Positions 7,613-15,243 of a stretch of DNA of 47,954 bases are shown here, one piece after another. The notes below the pieces were generated by a model. That model ran no database searches and was not told the origin of the DNA. It was given only the letters and a program-made list of their open reading frames with translations. The stretch is from NCBI GenBank assembly GCA_946486375.1, contig CAMLTW010000016.1, positions 1-47,954 on the forward strand. The letters run 5' to 3'. This DNA is from an uncultured Rikenellaceae bacterium (GTDB lineage Bacteria > Bacteroidota > Bacteroidia > Bacteroidales > Rikenellaceae). The first letter of the stretch is position 1. Each line of letters begins with the position of its first letter. The translations under genes were made by a program, and so were the position numbers.

Positions 7613-8710
7613 TCAGGATGCAGAATCGAAAGTTATCTCCAAAATAACCGGATTGTCATTGTCCTTATAGAGCGGATGTAAAACGACTGCGTCTTCATAC
7701 GCCAAAGCACAATATATTTTATCACCATCGGCGAACAAGGGCCACGCATAAACCGTTTTCCCGTCAATTCGGAAAGGCAGACCGGGCTTCTCACCGAAAC
7801 TTTCGAGAACATTTCTACCGATAAGGGTCGCGGAAGAAAGGTCCCACAAATCGTAATATCCTTTCCCGTCATAATTAAAATACAGGAAATAATAATTTCC
7901 CGTAAGGAAACCGTAGTCGCCCCAAATATATCGGTCCCGTTCCCTTTTCCGCCGAACGTCGGAGGCTATTTCTTCCGGCAGCCGCAAGGGGCCCTTGTCA
8001 ATGACCAATTCGGCTTCGGTTCCGGTTGCCGTAATGCGGAACAGCGTATCGTTCGTGTAAATGCAAGGGCGCCCGTTAAAGGAATTTACCGTATTTATGA
8101 TAAACAGATTGGTTTTTTCATTCTGAAAATCGTTTTCGATAAAACTATTTACGGGGTTCCAGTTCGAATCGTAAACGCCTACCAGATGTGTCCATTTTTC
8201 GGATGGAGAAAAAGAAGCCACGAATTCGCCGTCTTCCGTTATTCCCATGGATGCGATAGAATCGTTTTTGAAATGATCGAGCAACTTTCCTTCATACGTA
8301 TATCGATTGATAATTCTCCTGGAATAATCATGCACATACACCGTCTTCCGGGTTTCATCCAAGACGATTTCGTTTATGGAGACATATTCTCCGGGGCCGT
8401 TGCCGCGCCGATTGAACTTGTGACTAAGATTTCCAGCCCGGTCGAAAAAATAAACCGTTCCATGATCGCTTATGATGATATAGTCGTCTGTGACCTCCTG
8501 AATATCGCATCGCCTCAACAAAACGGAATCCGAAGTTTCAAGGGGAATGACGCGACACTCCTTTACTCTATTTTCCGGAATATTTCCGAACGCAGGTCGA
8601 TGCAGGGATTCATAAAGGGGCAGCACGAAAAATCGATCCGACAACATTTTCTTTTTGCCGCACGATGCAAAAAAGATCAATACCAGAAATAACACCAGAG
8701 TTCGTTTCAT
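7613..8710 (-). CDS. 6-bladed beta-propeller lipoprotein 2
   Basis: A 365-residue predicted lipoprotein, starting MKRTLVLFLVLIFFAS before Cys17. The frame is open further upstream (to 8749), but this start gives a clean lipoprotein signal. The family motif is FNRRGNGPGEY. Blade-like segments follow, such as YDSNWNPVNSF and YYDLWDLSSATLIG. It is the fourth lipoprotein gene in transcription order, 60 bases after the third. Function is unknown; the family is found with small NVEALA-type peptides, as here. Confidence 0.83.
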   Translation of the reverse strand: MKRTLVLFLVLIFFASCGKKKMLSDRFFVLPLYESLHRPAFGNIPENRVKECRVIPLETSDSVLLRRCDIQEVTDDYIIISDHGTVYFFDRAGNLSHKFNRRGNGPGEYVSINEIVLDETRKTVYVHDYSRRIINRYTYEGKLLDHFKNDSIASMGITEDGEFVASFSPSEKWTHLVGVYDSNWNPVNSFIENDFQNEKTNLFIINTVNSFNGRPCIYTNDTLFRITATGTEAELVIDKGPLRLPEEIASDVRRKRERDRYIWGDYGFLTGNYYFLYFNYDGKGYYDLWDLSSATLIGRNVLESFGEKPGLPFRIDGKTVYAWPLFADGDKIYCALAYEDAVVLHPLYKDNDNPVILEITFDSAS

Positions 8711-8770
8711 ATCACTGAGAATCATAAAATTCGACTGTCTGTAATGCATTTTCTTCGGGGCTTTGATGAT

Positions 8771-9808
8771 CTATGGCAGGTTAAACAGCTCTATTTCCGA
8801 TTTAAGCGTGTTTGCCGCTATTAAGACTTTACCATCGGGATCGACACAAATAGTGTTATACCACGGGTCAGGCAGGATAAAATCAGCCAGGTGGATATAA
8901 TCGTCCTCCGACAGGGCAAGTTTGACTACGGTGTTACATTGCACCGGATTGTTTTTCGATGCTCCCGTATTTTCAGAATAGCATAATATATATAAGAAGC
9001 CATCCGAATAATACGAATCTTTGAACAAATAATGTACGGTATTGGGATTGTCGTCCTTTTTCCTGAATCGTTCGATTTGGTTCATTCTGGATTTGACAAC
9101 CCCGATTTCGGAAAGGTCTATCGTTCCTCGATGATTCAAATTCCCATCATATAAATCGATCGTCGGGGAATTCTTTACCAGAGAAAGGTATTTCCCCTCG
9201 CCTGTTTTAAAAATATCCCGGTCGGTGTTGGCTTTTGTCGTCGGATTATCTCCCTCGGCGTTGCCTCGATATGCTCCGATAAAATGACCGGAAGAATCCA
9301 ATGCGACGACAGGAGTCTCGTTTATGGTATACTCTCCGTTATAACTCGCAATAATCGAATTATCGTCAACCAGAATACGCTGACTGACGGGCATGTGGCC
9401 GATATTATCATCATAAGCGATCGTCTGAATGCAATTCCCGGTTTCGAGATCGAAGACGTTATAATTGCATAAACTCCCATCCAGATATACTTTATCCGAA
9501 CCGACTCCGAATGATTCGACAAAAATCGCTTCCCCAGGACCTCTTCCCCGTCTGCCGTAAGAAGTTTTAAAGCGGAGGTCTCCATCCGTTCGAATAACGA
9601 CACTCGATTTTCTGTCGAGAAAATAATAGTCGCCGTTGTGAGACACGATCGACTTTATGTCATCCGACACGAATGCTTGATCGCCAAAACGGTCTATCGA
9701 CTTTACGGGTTCCAATTCTATCGATGGAATAGACGATTCTTTGCTTCCGCAGGAAGAAAACCCTATCAGAACCGATAAGAATATCGCATAATCAATCTTT
9801 CTTTTCAT
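8771..9808 (-). CDS. 6-bladed beta-propeller lipoprotein 3
   Basis: A 345-residue predicted lipoprotein, MKRKIDYAIFLSVLIGFSS followed by Cys20. The family motif is YGRRGRGPGEA at about residue 85-95. Propeller-like repeats include the C-terminal ICVDPDGKVLIAANTLKSEI, which looks like the closing blade. It sits 40 bases downstream of paralogue 4. It is clearly diverged from its neighbours in sequence, so the cluster is an old duplication series rather than a recent one. Confidence 0.83.
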   Translation of the reverse strand: MKRKIDYAIFLSVLIGFSSCGSKESSIPSIELEPVKSIDRFGDQAFVSDDIKSIVSHNGDYYFLDRKSSVVIRTDGDLRFKTSYGRRGRGPGEAIFVESFGVGSDKVYLDGSLCNYNVFDLETGNCIQTIAYDDNIGHMPVSQRILVDDNSIIASYNGEYTINETPVVALDSSGHFIGAYRGNAEGDNPTTKANTDRDIFKTGEGKYLSLVKNSPTIDLYDGNLNHRGTIDLSEIGVVKSRMNQIERFRKKDDNPNTVHYLFKDSYYSDGFLYILCYSENTGASKNNPVQCNTVVKLALSEDDYIHLADFILPDPWYNTICVDPDGKVLIAANTLKSEIELFNLP

Positions 9809-9848
9809 GGGTCGCAGCGATTAGCCGAGTCGGTTCCCGGACAACCGG

Positions 9849-10862
9849 TTACAAATCGTATTTCCAAACTTCCGGTAAAAAGTCGTCGTTCAGGGACAAG
9901 GCATACAATTCCGTGTCATCCCCGCTGGCGGCAAAATGGTAAATCGGAATGTCGAAACCGAGCCTCCTGACCATCTTCCCCTGAAAGTCAAATACATGTA
10001 TTTCAGATTTCTGCTTATTTTCTCTCAATGCACTTTTATCCGCATGTTGAAAAAGGGCATAACAGAATCCGGAGGATACATCCGTGAACGTATAATAATA
10101 GATCGGATCGTCATAAATCCAATGATTGTCTTTCCTCACGATTTCATTTTTGTCGCCGGTATTCAGGTAAACATGAAGCGGGTCTTGAAATTCCGGAACA
10201 GGGATCAGGGAGACAACGGGAACGTGCTTGTAGGCTGCAAAAATAAAGTCCTCGTTTTCATGGTAGGAATAATGCGCATCGAAAACGACATTGTTTACAA
10301 AATAACGCGGGTATTTGTTCTCATACGGCAAGGGATAGGCATCGACTGCGCTTTCCCGTCCGGACCGGTCGTCCAGAACGTGGAATTGCGACTCCGACGA
10401 TTTCGTATAGAGCACCCTGGAGTCGTCGAGAAAAAACAAACAATTCGCACCGGTTACCTTTTCCCTGTTCCGGATCTTTTTTTCCTCCTTTATCAACTCC
10501 TGTCCCTCGACCCTCAGGAATACGAATTTATTCAAGGCAAGAACGCCTATCCCCTCGCCGGAGGGAATGATCCTGGGCATAATAAATTCATTCGGCCCGT
10601 TGCCCCGGATTCCGAATTTGAAATCCAAGCCCCCGGTTGCTTTGGAGAAATATTTGAGGAAATGATCGTTTTTGTTATCATCGAAAATAACAAAGTGATC
10701 CCTGGTATCGAAGATTTGCCGGGGAGCTAAAACGCTGTCGCCGATATCCACGATTTCTCCCGACAGTTTTTCTTCCGGTATCCGTCTGAAGTCGAGGGCG
10801 GGTTCCCGCACATTACAGGCTCCCGAAAGCAAAACCAGCCCGACAAGGATCAACTTTTTCAT
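9849..10862 (-). CDS. 6-bladed beta-propeller lipoprotein 4
   Basis: A 337-residue predicted lipoprotein. The start at 10862 gives MKKLILVGLVLLSGA and Cys16. The frame is open upstream to 10916, but that extension has no signal character. The family motif is FGIRGNGPNEF. The start overlaps the end of the small upstream peptide frame by 50 bases, so its translation may be coupled to that frame. The C-terminus has GDDTELYALSLNDDFLPEVW, a final-blade pattern shared with the others. Confidence 0.83.
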   Translation of the reverse strand: MKKLILVGLVLLSGACNVREPALDFRRIPEEKLSGEIVDIGDSVLAPRQIFDTRDHFVIFDDNKNDHFLKYFSKATGGLDFKFGIRGNGPNEFIMPRIIPSGEGIGVLALNKFVFLRVEGQELIKEEKKIRNREKVTGANCLFFLDDSRVLYTKSSESQFHVLDDRSGRESAVDAYPLPYENKYPRYFVNNVVFDAHYSYHENEDFIFAAYKHVPVVSLIPVPEFQDPLHVYLNTGDKNEIVRKDNHWIYDDPIYYYTFTDVSSGFCYALFQHADKSALRENKQKSEIHVFDFQGKMVRRLGFDIPIYHFAASGDDTELYALSLNDDFLPEVWKYDL

Positions 10863-11043
10863 GGCATGAATATTTAAAAACAGTCGGTAAAAGCATGGCG
10901 AATTTCCGGTTGTCATTAGTTAATACCTCTAAATTCGCTTGAAAATTTTCCTGAGAAATCCTCTTGAAGGAATAATATCCTACGGTCAATAATAAGGCTG
11001 CGAAAAGAAAGTAGAATATGTATTTACTGAAAACCCGCTTCAT
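10813..11043 (-). CDS. small NVEALA-like peptide, possibly altered at its C-terminus
   Basis: A 76-residue frame with a basic N-terminus and one hydrophobic segment (MKRVFSKYIFYFLFAALLLT), then a polar stretch leading to ANLEVL. This resembles the leader and the NVEAL core of the small NVEALA peptides found beside beta-propeller lipoproteins in Bacteroidales. It starts 4 bases after the stop of lipoprotein 5, so it lies in the operon. Its C-terminus lacks the usual Cys-rich or Gly-rich tail and reads into the start of lipoprotein 4, so it may be truncated or frameshifted. Assignment to the family rests on a short motif. Confidence 0.5.
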   Translation of the reverse strand: MKRVFSKYIFYFLFAALLLTVGYYSFKRISQENFQANLEVLTNDNRKFAMLLPTVFKYSCHEKVDPCRAGFAFGSL

Positions 11044-11047
11044 TCGC

Positions 11048-12103
11048 TTATTTTGGAATCTTAAATCTCACGATATCCATCTCGGGGGTTATACCATAGA
11101 TATATTCATCCTCAGGATCTACCGCTAGCCGATTTATAGACTTGTCAAGAAGTATCTTATAGGTTTTTTCTCCATCCCAACTTACAACATACACTTCGTT
11201 GCCGTACGGATATGTTTTGTCTTCCAATAATTTCCCTGAAAATAATGCATATATAAACTTGTCCGAAGAACTTATACTTGTAAATCCATTTCTTGACTTA
11301 GAAGTGTGAGCAACAGCAGTATTATCTCCCATTGGAACTACCATTATCCCTTGAGGATAAAATTCCGTATAATTCCATACCGGAATTATACTATCCTGTT
11401 TAATCTCACATATATCAATCATTCCCGCGCTATAAGTCGCCAATGCCATTTTATTTAAAGATGGGCTTACCGTAATAGCGGAGGCGTACAATTCAGCGTT
11501 ATTATAGTCCCCCAGACTCTTATCGACATTTTTTTTGTCTGGATAACCTAAAAAATATCCTATCGCATTACCAGACTTGTCCAACAATAATACACGTCCC
11601 TTCGTATCTCTACTTTCAGCAAGTAAGTTGTCATCGCCTACGTATAATTTATCAAACAAATAAGAAGACCTTTCCTCTCGTTCATATATTATTGTTGGTT
11701 GAGGATTGTCCATTTTTAAAAGATCCTCATCAAGTGTGTAACCAAACATTCTTTTCTTGTGAAGATCTGCAACTAACAATTTTCTCTCCGAGGAAATGTA
11801 TTGTACATTACCAATGGTTAAAACTTCATTAGGCCCATTACCGATATTCAAAAAACTATTTCTCAACTTTTTTGACGACAGTTCATAAACCTCTATTAAA
11901 GGATCGTGTTTAAAATTGCCTACTACGAAAAGATCATTGGCTATTACCATAAAACGAGGGTCAACAAGTTTTTCGGCATCAATGAAAATCTCGCTGTCTG
12001 CATAAACAATTTCTGCAAATAAGTGTTCCTTATCCTCGCCTCTATTGCAACCAAGAAAGGTAAGGATAGAAATCATAATAAACGTAAATGGTTTTCTATT
12101 CAC
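11048..12103 (-). CDS. 6-bladed beta-propeller lipoprotein 5
   Basis: A 351-residue predicted lipoprotein, first of the five in transcription order. The start is GTG at 12103, giving (V/M)NRKPFTFIMISILTFLG before Cys19; an ATG nine codons in would leave too short a signal. The family motif is LNIGNGPNEV. Its base composition is the most AT-rich of the series, matching the peptide genes just upstream and unlike the GC-rich chromosome around. It begins 10 bases after the second peptide remnant. Its ligand is unknown. Confidence 0.82.
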   Translation of the reverse strand: MNRKPFTFIMISILTFLGCNRGEDKEHLFAEIVYADSEIFIDAEKLVDPRFMVIANDLFVVGNFKHDPLIEVYELSSKKLRNSFLNIGNGPNEVLTIGNVQYISSERKLLVADLHKKRMFGYTLDEDLLKMDNPQPTIIYEREERSSYLFDKLYVGDDNLLAESRDTKGRVLLLDKSGNAIGYFLGYPDKKNVDKSLGDYNNAELYASAITVSPSLNKMALATYSAGMIDICEIKQDSIIPVWNYTEFYPQGIMVVPMGDNTAVAHTSKSRNGFTSISSSDKFIYALFSGKLLEDKTYPYGNEVYVVSWDGEKTYKILLDKSINRLAVDPEDEYIYGITPEMDIVRFKIPK

Positions 12104-12112
12104 AATAGTTCT

Positions 12113-12358
12113 TTATTGATCGGATAAAATCCTCTTTCCCCAACTCCACCTTACTACTGGTGGAGTTGTCGGAATTCCGATTCTACATTCTTCATCCGTA
12201 GTTTGGTCGCAAGTCATTTCTCCTGCCGAAGCATGAAGAGCCTCGATGTTCGACATTATCAGATCGCCTTCACTCTTTTGGGTGTTGTTATGCCCTAAAA
12301 AAAGTTACTATTGCCAACACACCAATACCAGAAAATGAATAAAACTTAAATTTAGCAT
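12113..12358 (-). pseudogene. NVEALA-like peptide gene 2, frameshifted
   Basis: The 3' frame encodes GHNNTQKSEGDLIMSNIEAL followed by HASAGEMTCDQ and a two-cysteine tail ending ILSDQ. This has the NVEALA core (NIEAL). Its hydrophobic leader (KFKFYSFSGIGVLAIVTFF) is in a different frame; the shift falls in a run of seven T at 12303-12297, where six T would restore the frame. The ATG at 12358 is out of frame with the leader by one further base. As written, translation would stop after 16 codons. The gene is either decayed, or affected by homopolymer error or slippage. The ATG overlaps the stop of peptide gene 1. Confidence 0.65.
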
Positions 12359-12607
12359 AATCTAATAATTAAATATCCATTACTCCGGCCAACAATAATA
12401 TCATCAGGTCCCATAGGTACTTCCATGGTGCAAGCAATATCATTCTTCTGATCACATCGCATTTCTAATGAAGAGGCATGAAGAGAGTCTATATTCAACA
12501 TCATCAAGGTTACTCTCCCTCTTTTGGTTACTGTTATTCGCCAAAAGAAAACTTGTTATTGCCATTGATCCGACAGCAATACATCCCAAAAATTTTAGTT
12601 TCTTCAT
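12352..12607 (-). pseudogene. NVEALA-like peptide gene 1, frameshifted
   Basis: The first frame starts MKKLKFLGCIAVGSMAITSF and LLANNSNQKRESN, a typical leader with one hydrophobic segment. After CTT at about 12507 the family sequence continues in the next frame as LMMLNIDSLHASSLEMRCDQ, with a tail to a TAA at 12352. It aligns with peptide gene 2 (NIEALHAS, MTCDQ). Removing one T at 12506-12507 joins both parts into one peptide of about 84 residues. As written the first frame ends after about 50 codons. It is the promoter-proximal gene of the island. Confidence 0.65.
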
Positions 12608-12648
12608 ACATACAAATCGTTTAGAAGTGGTTAATAATTAAGTTATCT

Positions 12649-12680
12649 CAAATATAAAAAAGACAGTTCATCAAACCAAA
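12649..12680 (-). promoter_or_regulatory. promoter of the peptide/lipoprotein operon
   Basis: On the minus strand TTTG (12680-12677), 20 bases, TATATTTG (12656-12649). It is an exact Bacteroidetes promoter, about 40 bases upstream of peptide gene 1, and could drive the whole series down to 6451. Confidence 0.8.
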
Positions 12681-12745
12681 CATTTTCTGGATAAACTTAC
12701 TTGGAATCAAATATTTGTGGAAAGCTTTCCTTTGGAGGTTATTTA

Positions 12746-12916
12746 TTATAGCTTCTTGAGCCAGTCGAGCACATCCGGATCTTTCCATTGCGGCTTTTCA
12801 TAATCAGACAACAGATCGATAGAAGTTCTGTCGATCGCTTCGATTTTTTGTATGTTTTCAACGCGAGCATATATTTCGGTCGTTTGCACCGAAATATGTC
12901 CCAAAATGTCGCGACA
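12746..12916 (-). pseudogene. tyrosine recombinase, C-terminal fragment
   Basis: The frame gives CRDILGHISVQTTEIYARVE and then a C-terminal tail ending VLDWLKKL. This is the last part of a phage/transposon-type tyrosine recombinase, with the LGH motif and the catalytic tyrosine in TTEIYARV. The upstream catalytic Arg-Lys-HxxR part is missing: the sequence preceding Cys at 12916 has no integrase similarity. It lies at the boundary between the AT-rich island and the GC-rich GH28 gene, so it is probably a scar of the element that brought the island. Confidence 0.75.
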
Positions 12917-12993
12917 TGTAAATTCCGCGACACTCCGGGTGGAAGGGTGAGGTTTTCTTTCCAGGAATCGTTGTAGCACGGTTCCCGGAACTT

Positions 12994-13025
12994 TTTGCGA
13001 ATCCGGGGATAAAGTCGTAACTTTA
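12994..13025 (+). promoter_or_regulatory. promoter of the GH28 gene
   Basis: TTTG (12994-12997), 20 bases, TAACTTTA (13018-13025). One mismatch in the -7 element; about 60 bases upstream of the GH28 ATG. Confidence 0.6.
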
Positions 13026-13087
13026 ACCGTTCTTCCGTCGCAGAAGGCGGAAGCGAAACCCGAACTTTCACCAACCGTAACCGTTTC

Positions 13088-14452
13088 ATGAAAAAGACCT
13101 TTTGGCTGCTCTTGGGCAGCGTGCTGATTTTCAGCTGTTGCAACCGTCCGGCTACCGCCACCGCCCCGAAAAGCGGCTGGGACACGGTGCATGAAATCCT
13201 GAAAAACATCTCGGCCCCGGTGTTCCGGGACGCCGTTTACGACGTCACAAAATACGGCGCCAAGTCCGACACGACGTACGACAGCCGTCCCGCCTTCATC
13301 GCGGCCATCAACGCGTGCAACAAAAACGGCGGAGGCACCGTGCTCGTTCCGGCGGGAACCTACTACATGGGCGGCCCCGTGGTATTGAAGAGCTACGTGA
13401 ACCTGCACCTGGAAGAAGGCTCCCGTCTGGAATTTTCGACCGATCCGGACGACTACCTGCCCATGGTGCTCACCAAATGGGAAGGGACGGAATGCTACAA
13501 CTATTCCCCGTTCATCTACTGTTATCAGGGAACCGACGTGGGTCTGACCGGAAAGGGCGAGATCGACGGCAACGGCGCGGTCACGTTCAACGGATGGCAC
13601 GCGCTTCAGAGGCCGGCCATGAACCGCCTGCGGCAGATGGGCAACGACAGCGTTCCGGTCTACCAGCGGGTGTTCGGCGACGGCTCATACCTGCGGCCCT
13701 GCATGATCCAGTTCTTCGGCTGCAAGAACGTGCTGATCGAAGACGTGAAAATCTACGACTCCCCGTTCTGGATCATCCATCCGGTCTACTGCGACAACGT
13801 CATCGTCCGAAACGTCTTCATCGACGGGAACAATTACAACAACGACGGCTGCGATCCCGAATCCTCGACCAACGTGTTGATCGAAAACGTGGAATTCAAC
13901 GTGGGGGACGACGGCATCGCCATCAAGTCGGGCCGCGACCAGGACGGCTGGCGGATCGGTCAGCCGACCGAAAACGTGATCATCCGGGGCTGTCACTTCG
14001 CCCGCTGGGCCATCACCATCGGAAGCGAAATGTCGGGCGGCGTGCGGAATATCTTCATCGAAAACTGCAAAATCGACAGCTGCCGGAACGGAATCTATTT
14101 CAAGTCGAACCTCGACCGGGGCGGCTATTTCGAGAACTTGTACATGCGGAACATCACCGCGGACATCTGCCACTGGGGGATGATCAACTTCCGGACGGAC
14201 TACCACGGCTACCGGGGAGGCAACTATCCGACCCAGTTCCGGAACATCACCATCGAGGACATCGCCTGCAACCGGGTGGACAGCGTGGGGATCATGGCCA
14301 ACGGGATTCCCGAAGCCAAGCTCCACAACATCACCCTGCGGAACATCGACATCAAAAAGGCTCCGAAAGCCACCCAGATGCAGAACGTGGTGAACCTCGT
14401 GCTGGACAACGTGACCGTGAACGGCAAAACCGTGACCGGTGAAAACGAATAG
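13088..14452 (+). CDS. glycoside hydrolase family 28 lipoprotein (polygalacturonase-like)
   Basis: A 454-residue parallel beta-helix enzyme of family GH28, which hydrolyses alpha-galacturonosyl bonds in pectin or rhamnogalacturonan. The N-terminus MKKTFWLLLGSVLIFSC is a lipoprotein signal (Cys17 or Cys18). A beta-helix start (DVTKYGAKSDTTYDSRPAF) is followed by the catalytic region NNDGCDPES (251-259) and GDDGIAIKSG (273-282), which hold the three conserved aspartates. IGSEMSGG and NGIYFKS come later, in the positions of the GHG and RIK motifs. The GHG histidine is replaced by Ser-Glu, as in many exo-acting bacterial members. No SusC/SusD pair or other pectinase lies beside it, so it is an isolated enzyme here. 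It has its own promoter and terminator. Confidence 0.93.
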   Translation: MKKTFWLLLGSVLIFSCCNRPATATAPKSGWDTVHEILKNISAPVFRDAVYDVTKYGAKSDTTYDSRPAFIAAINACNKNGGGTVLVPAGTYYMGGPVVLKSYVNLHLEEGSRLEFSTDPDDYLPMVLTKWEGTECYNYSPFIYCYQGTDVGLTGKGEIDGNGAVTFNGWHALQRPAMNRLRQMGNDSVPVYQRVFGDGSYLRPCMIQFFGCKNVLIEDVKIYDSPFWIIHPVYCDNVIVRNVFIDGNNYNNDGCDPESSTNVLIENVEFNVGDDGIAIKSGRDQDGWRIGQPTENVIIRGCHFARWAITIGSEMSGGVRNIFIENCKIDSCRNGIYFKSNLDRGGYFENLYMRNITADICHWGMINFRTDYHGYRGGNYPTQFRNITIEDIACNRVDSVGIMANGIPEAKLHNITLRNIDIKKAPKATQMQNVVNLVLDNVTVNGKTVTGENE

Positions 14453-14474
14453 CGCCGGATATAAATAAGGAAGG

Positions 14475-14499
14475 CGGCCCGGAGCCGGGCCGTTTTCTT
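14475..14499 (+). terminator. Rho-independent terminator of the GH28 gene
   Basis: CGGCCC (14475-14480), GGAGCC, GGGCCG and TTTTCTT: a GC-rich stem with T-run 22 bases after the GH28 stop. Confidence 0.8.
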
Positions 14500-14576
14500 C
14501 TGCCTGAAACTTAAACCGTCCCTCTTACCGGGGGGCGGTTTATTTTATGTGAAGCAGCCGGAAAGTTATGGGTTTG

Positions 14577-14610
14577 GATTGCCGCGTCGCTGCGCTCCTC
14601 GCAATGACGC
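14577..14610. repeat. dispersed intergenic repeat, core copy 1
   Basis: The core starts GATTGCCGCGTCGCTGCGCT and ends CTCCTCGCAATGACGC. The same core recurs near 17329 (inverted), 20574 and 47619 (inverted), always between genes. It is a REP-like family. Confidence 0.8.
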
Positions 14611-14670
14611 GGGGTGCGGGGGTGCGTAGGGTTGCGGGACTGTTGGAATGACGGGAGGTAGCGGGTGGTC

Positions 14671-15243
14671 GGAAGGACGTGGGGGGTGGGAGGCTTCCCA
14701 ATGGCAGAAAGAAACCGGTTACAATGCGTCATGCTGAGCGCAGCCCAAGGCGGAGCGTGAGCATCTCATCCGGTGTGCAAGGAGACCCTCACGTCGCGGC
14801 GTTGCCGCTGATGCTACCTCCCTCTGCTTTTTCCGCACCAGCCTTACGGCTGATTGCGGGCTGCGGTCGGTGAAGTTCGCAGGCTTCCGCCTGCTCGGTT
14901 CAGGATGACGCAAAGGGTGGCCGGGACACGGACGGTTGCGGGACGGACGGAAGGACGCGGGGGGTGGGAGGCTTCCCAATGGCAGAAAGAAACCGGTTAC
15001 AATGCGTCATGCTGAGCGCAGCCCAAGGCGGAGCGTGAGCATCTCATCCGGTGTGCAAGGAGACCCTCACGTCGCGGCGTTGCCGCTGATGCTACCTCCC
15101 TCTGCTTTTTCCGCACCAGCCTTACGGCTGATTGCGGGCTGCGGTCGGTGAAGTTCGCAGGCTTCCGCCTGCTCGGTTCAGGATGACGCAAAGGGTGGCC
15201 GGGACACGGACGGTTGCGGAACGGGCGGAAGGACGCGGGGGGT
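14671..15243. repeat. 278-bp tandem repeat, two full copies plus a partial third
   Basis: Units begin with GGAAGGACG at 14671, 14949 and 15227, exactly 278 bases apart. Copies 14671-14948 and 14949-15226 are almost identical; the third stops after about 17 bases. Each unit contains pieces of the dispersed intergenic repeat (such as CAGCCTTACGGCTGA and GGTTCAGGATGACGCAA) and a small hairpin GCAGGC-ttcc-GCCTGC. The partial copy ends at the stop codon of the transglutaminase-like gene. No coding potential is credible. Confidence 0.93.

Noticed and set aside
12746-13600. Complete tyrosine recombinase
   Set aside because: Only the last ~57 codons resemble a recombinase. Upstream the frame runs antisense through the GH28 gene and lacks the catalytic Arg and HxxR motifs.
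14719-15191. Small open frames inside the tandem and dispersed repeats
   Set aside because: They arise from the repeat sequence itself and recur identically in each unit; no start signals or protein-like composition.
14671-15243. CRISPR array
   Set aside because: The unit is 278 bases and repeats head to tail without unique spacers; no cas gene is near.
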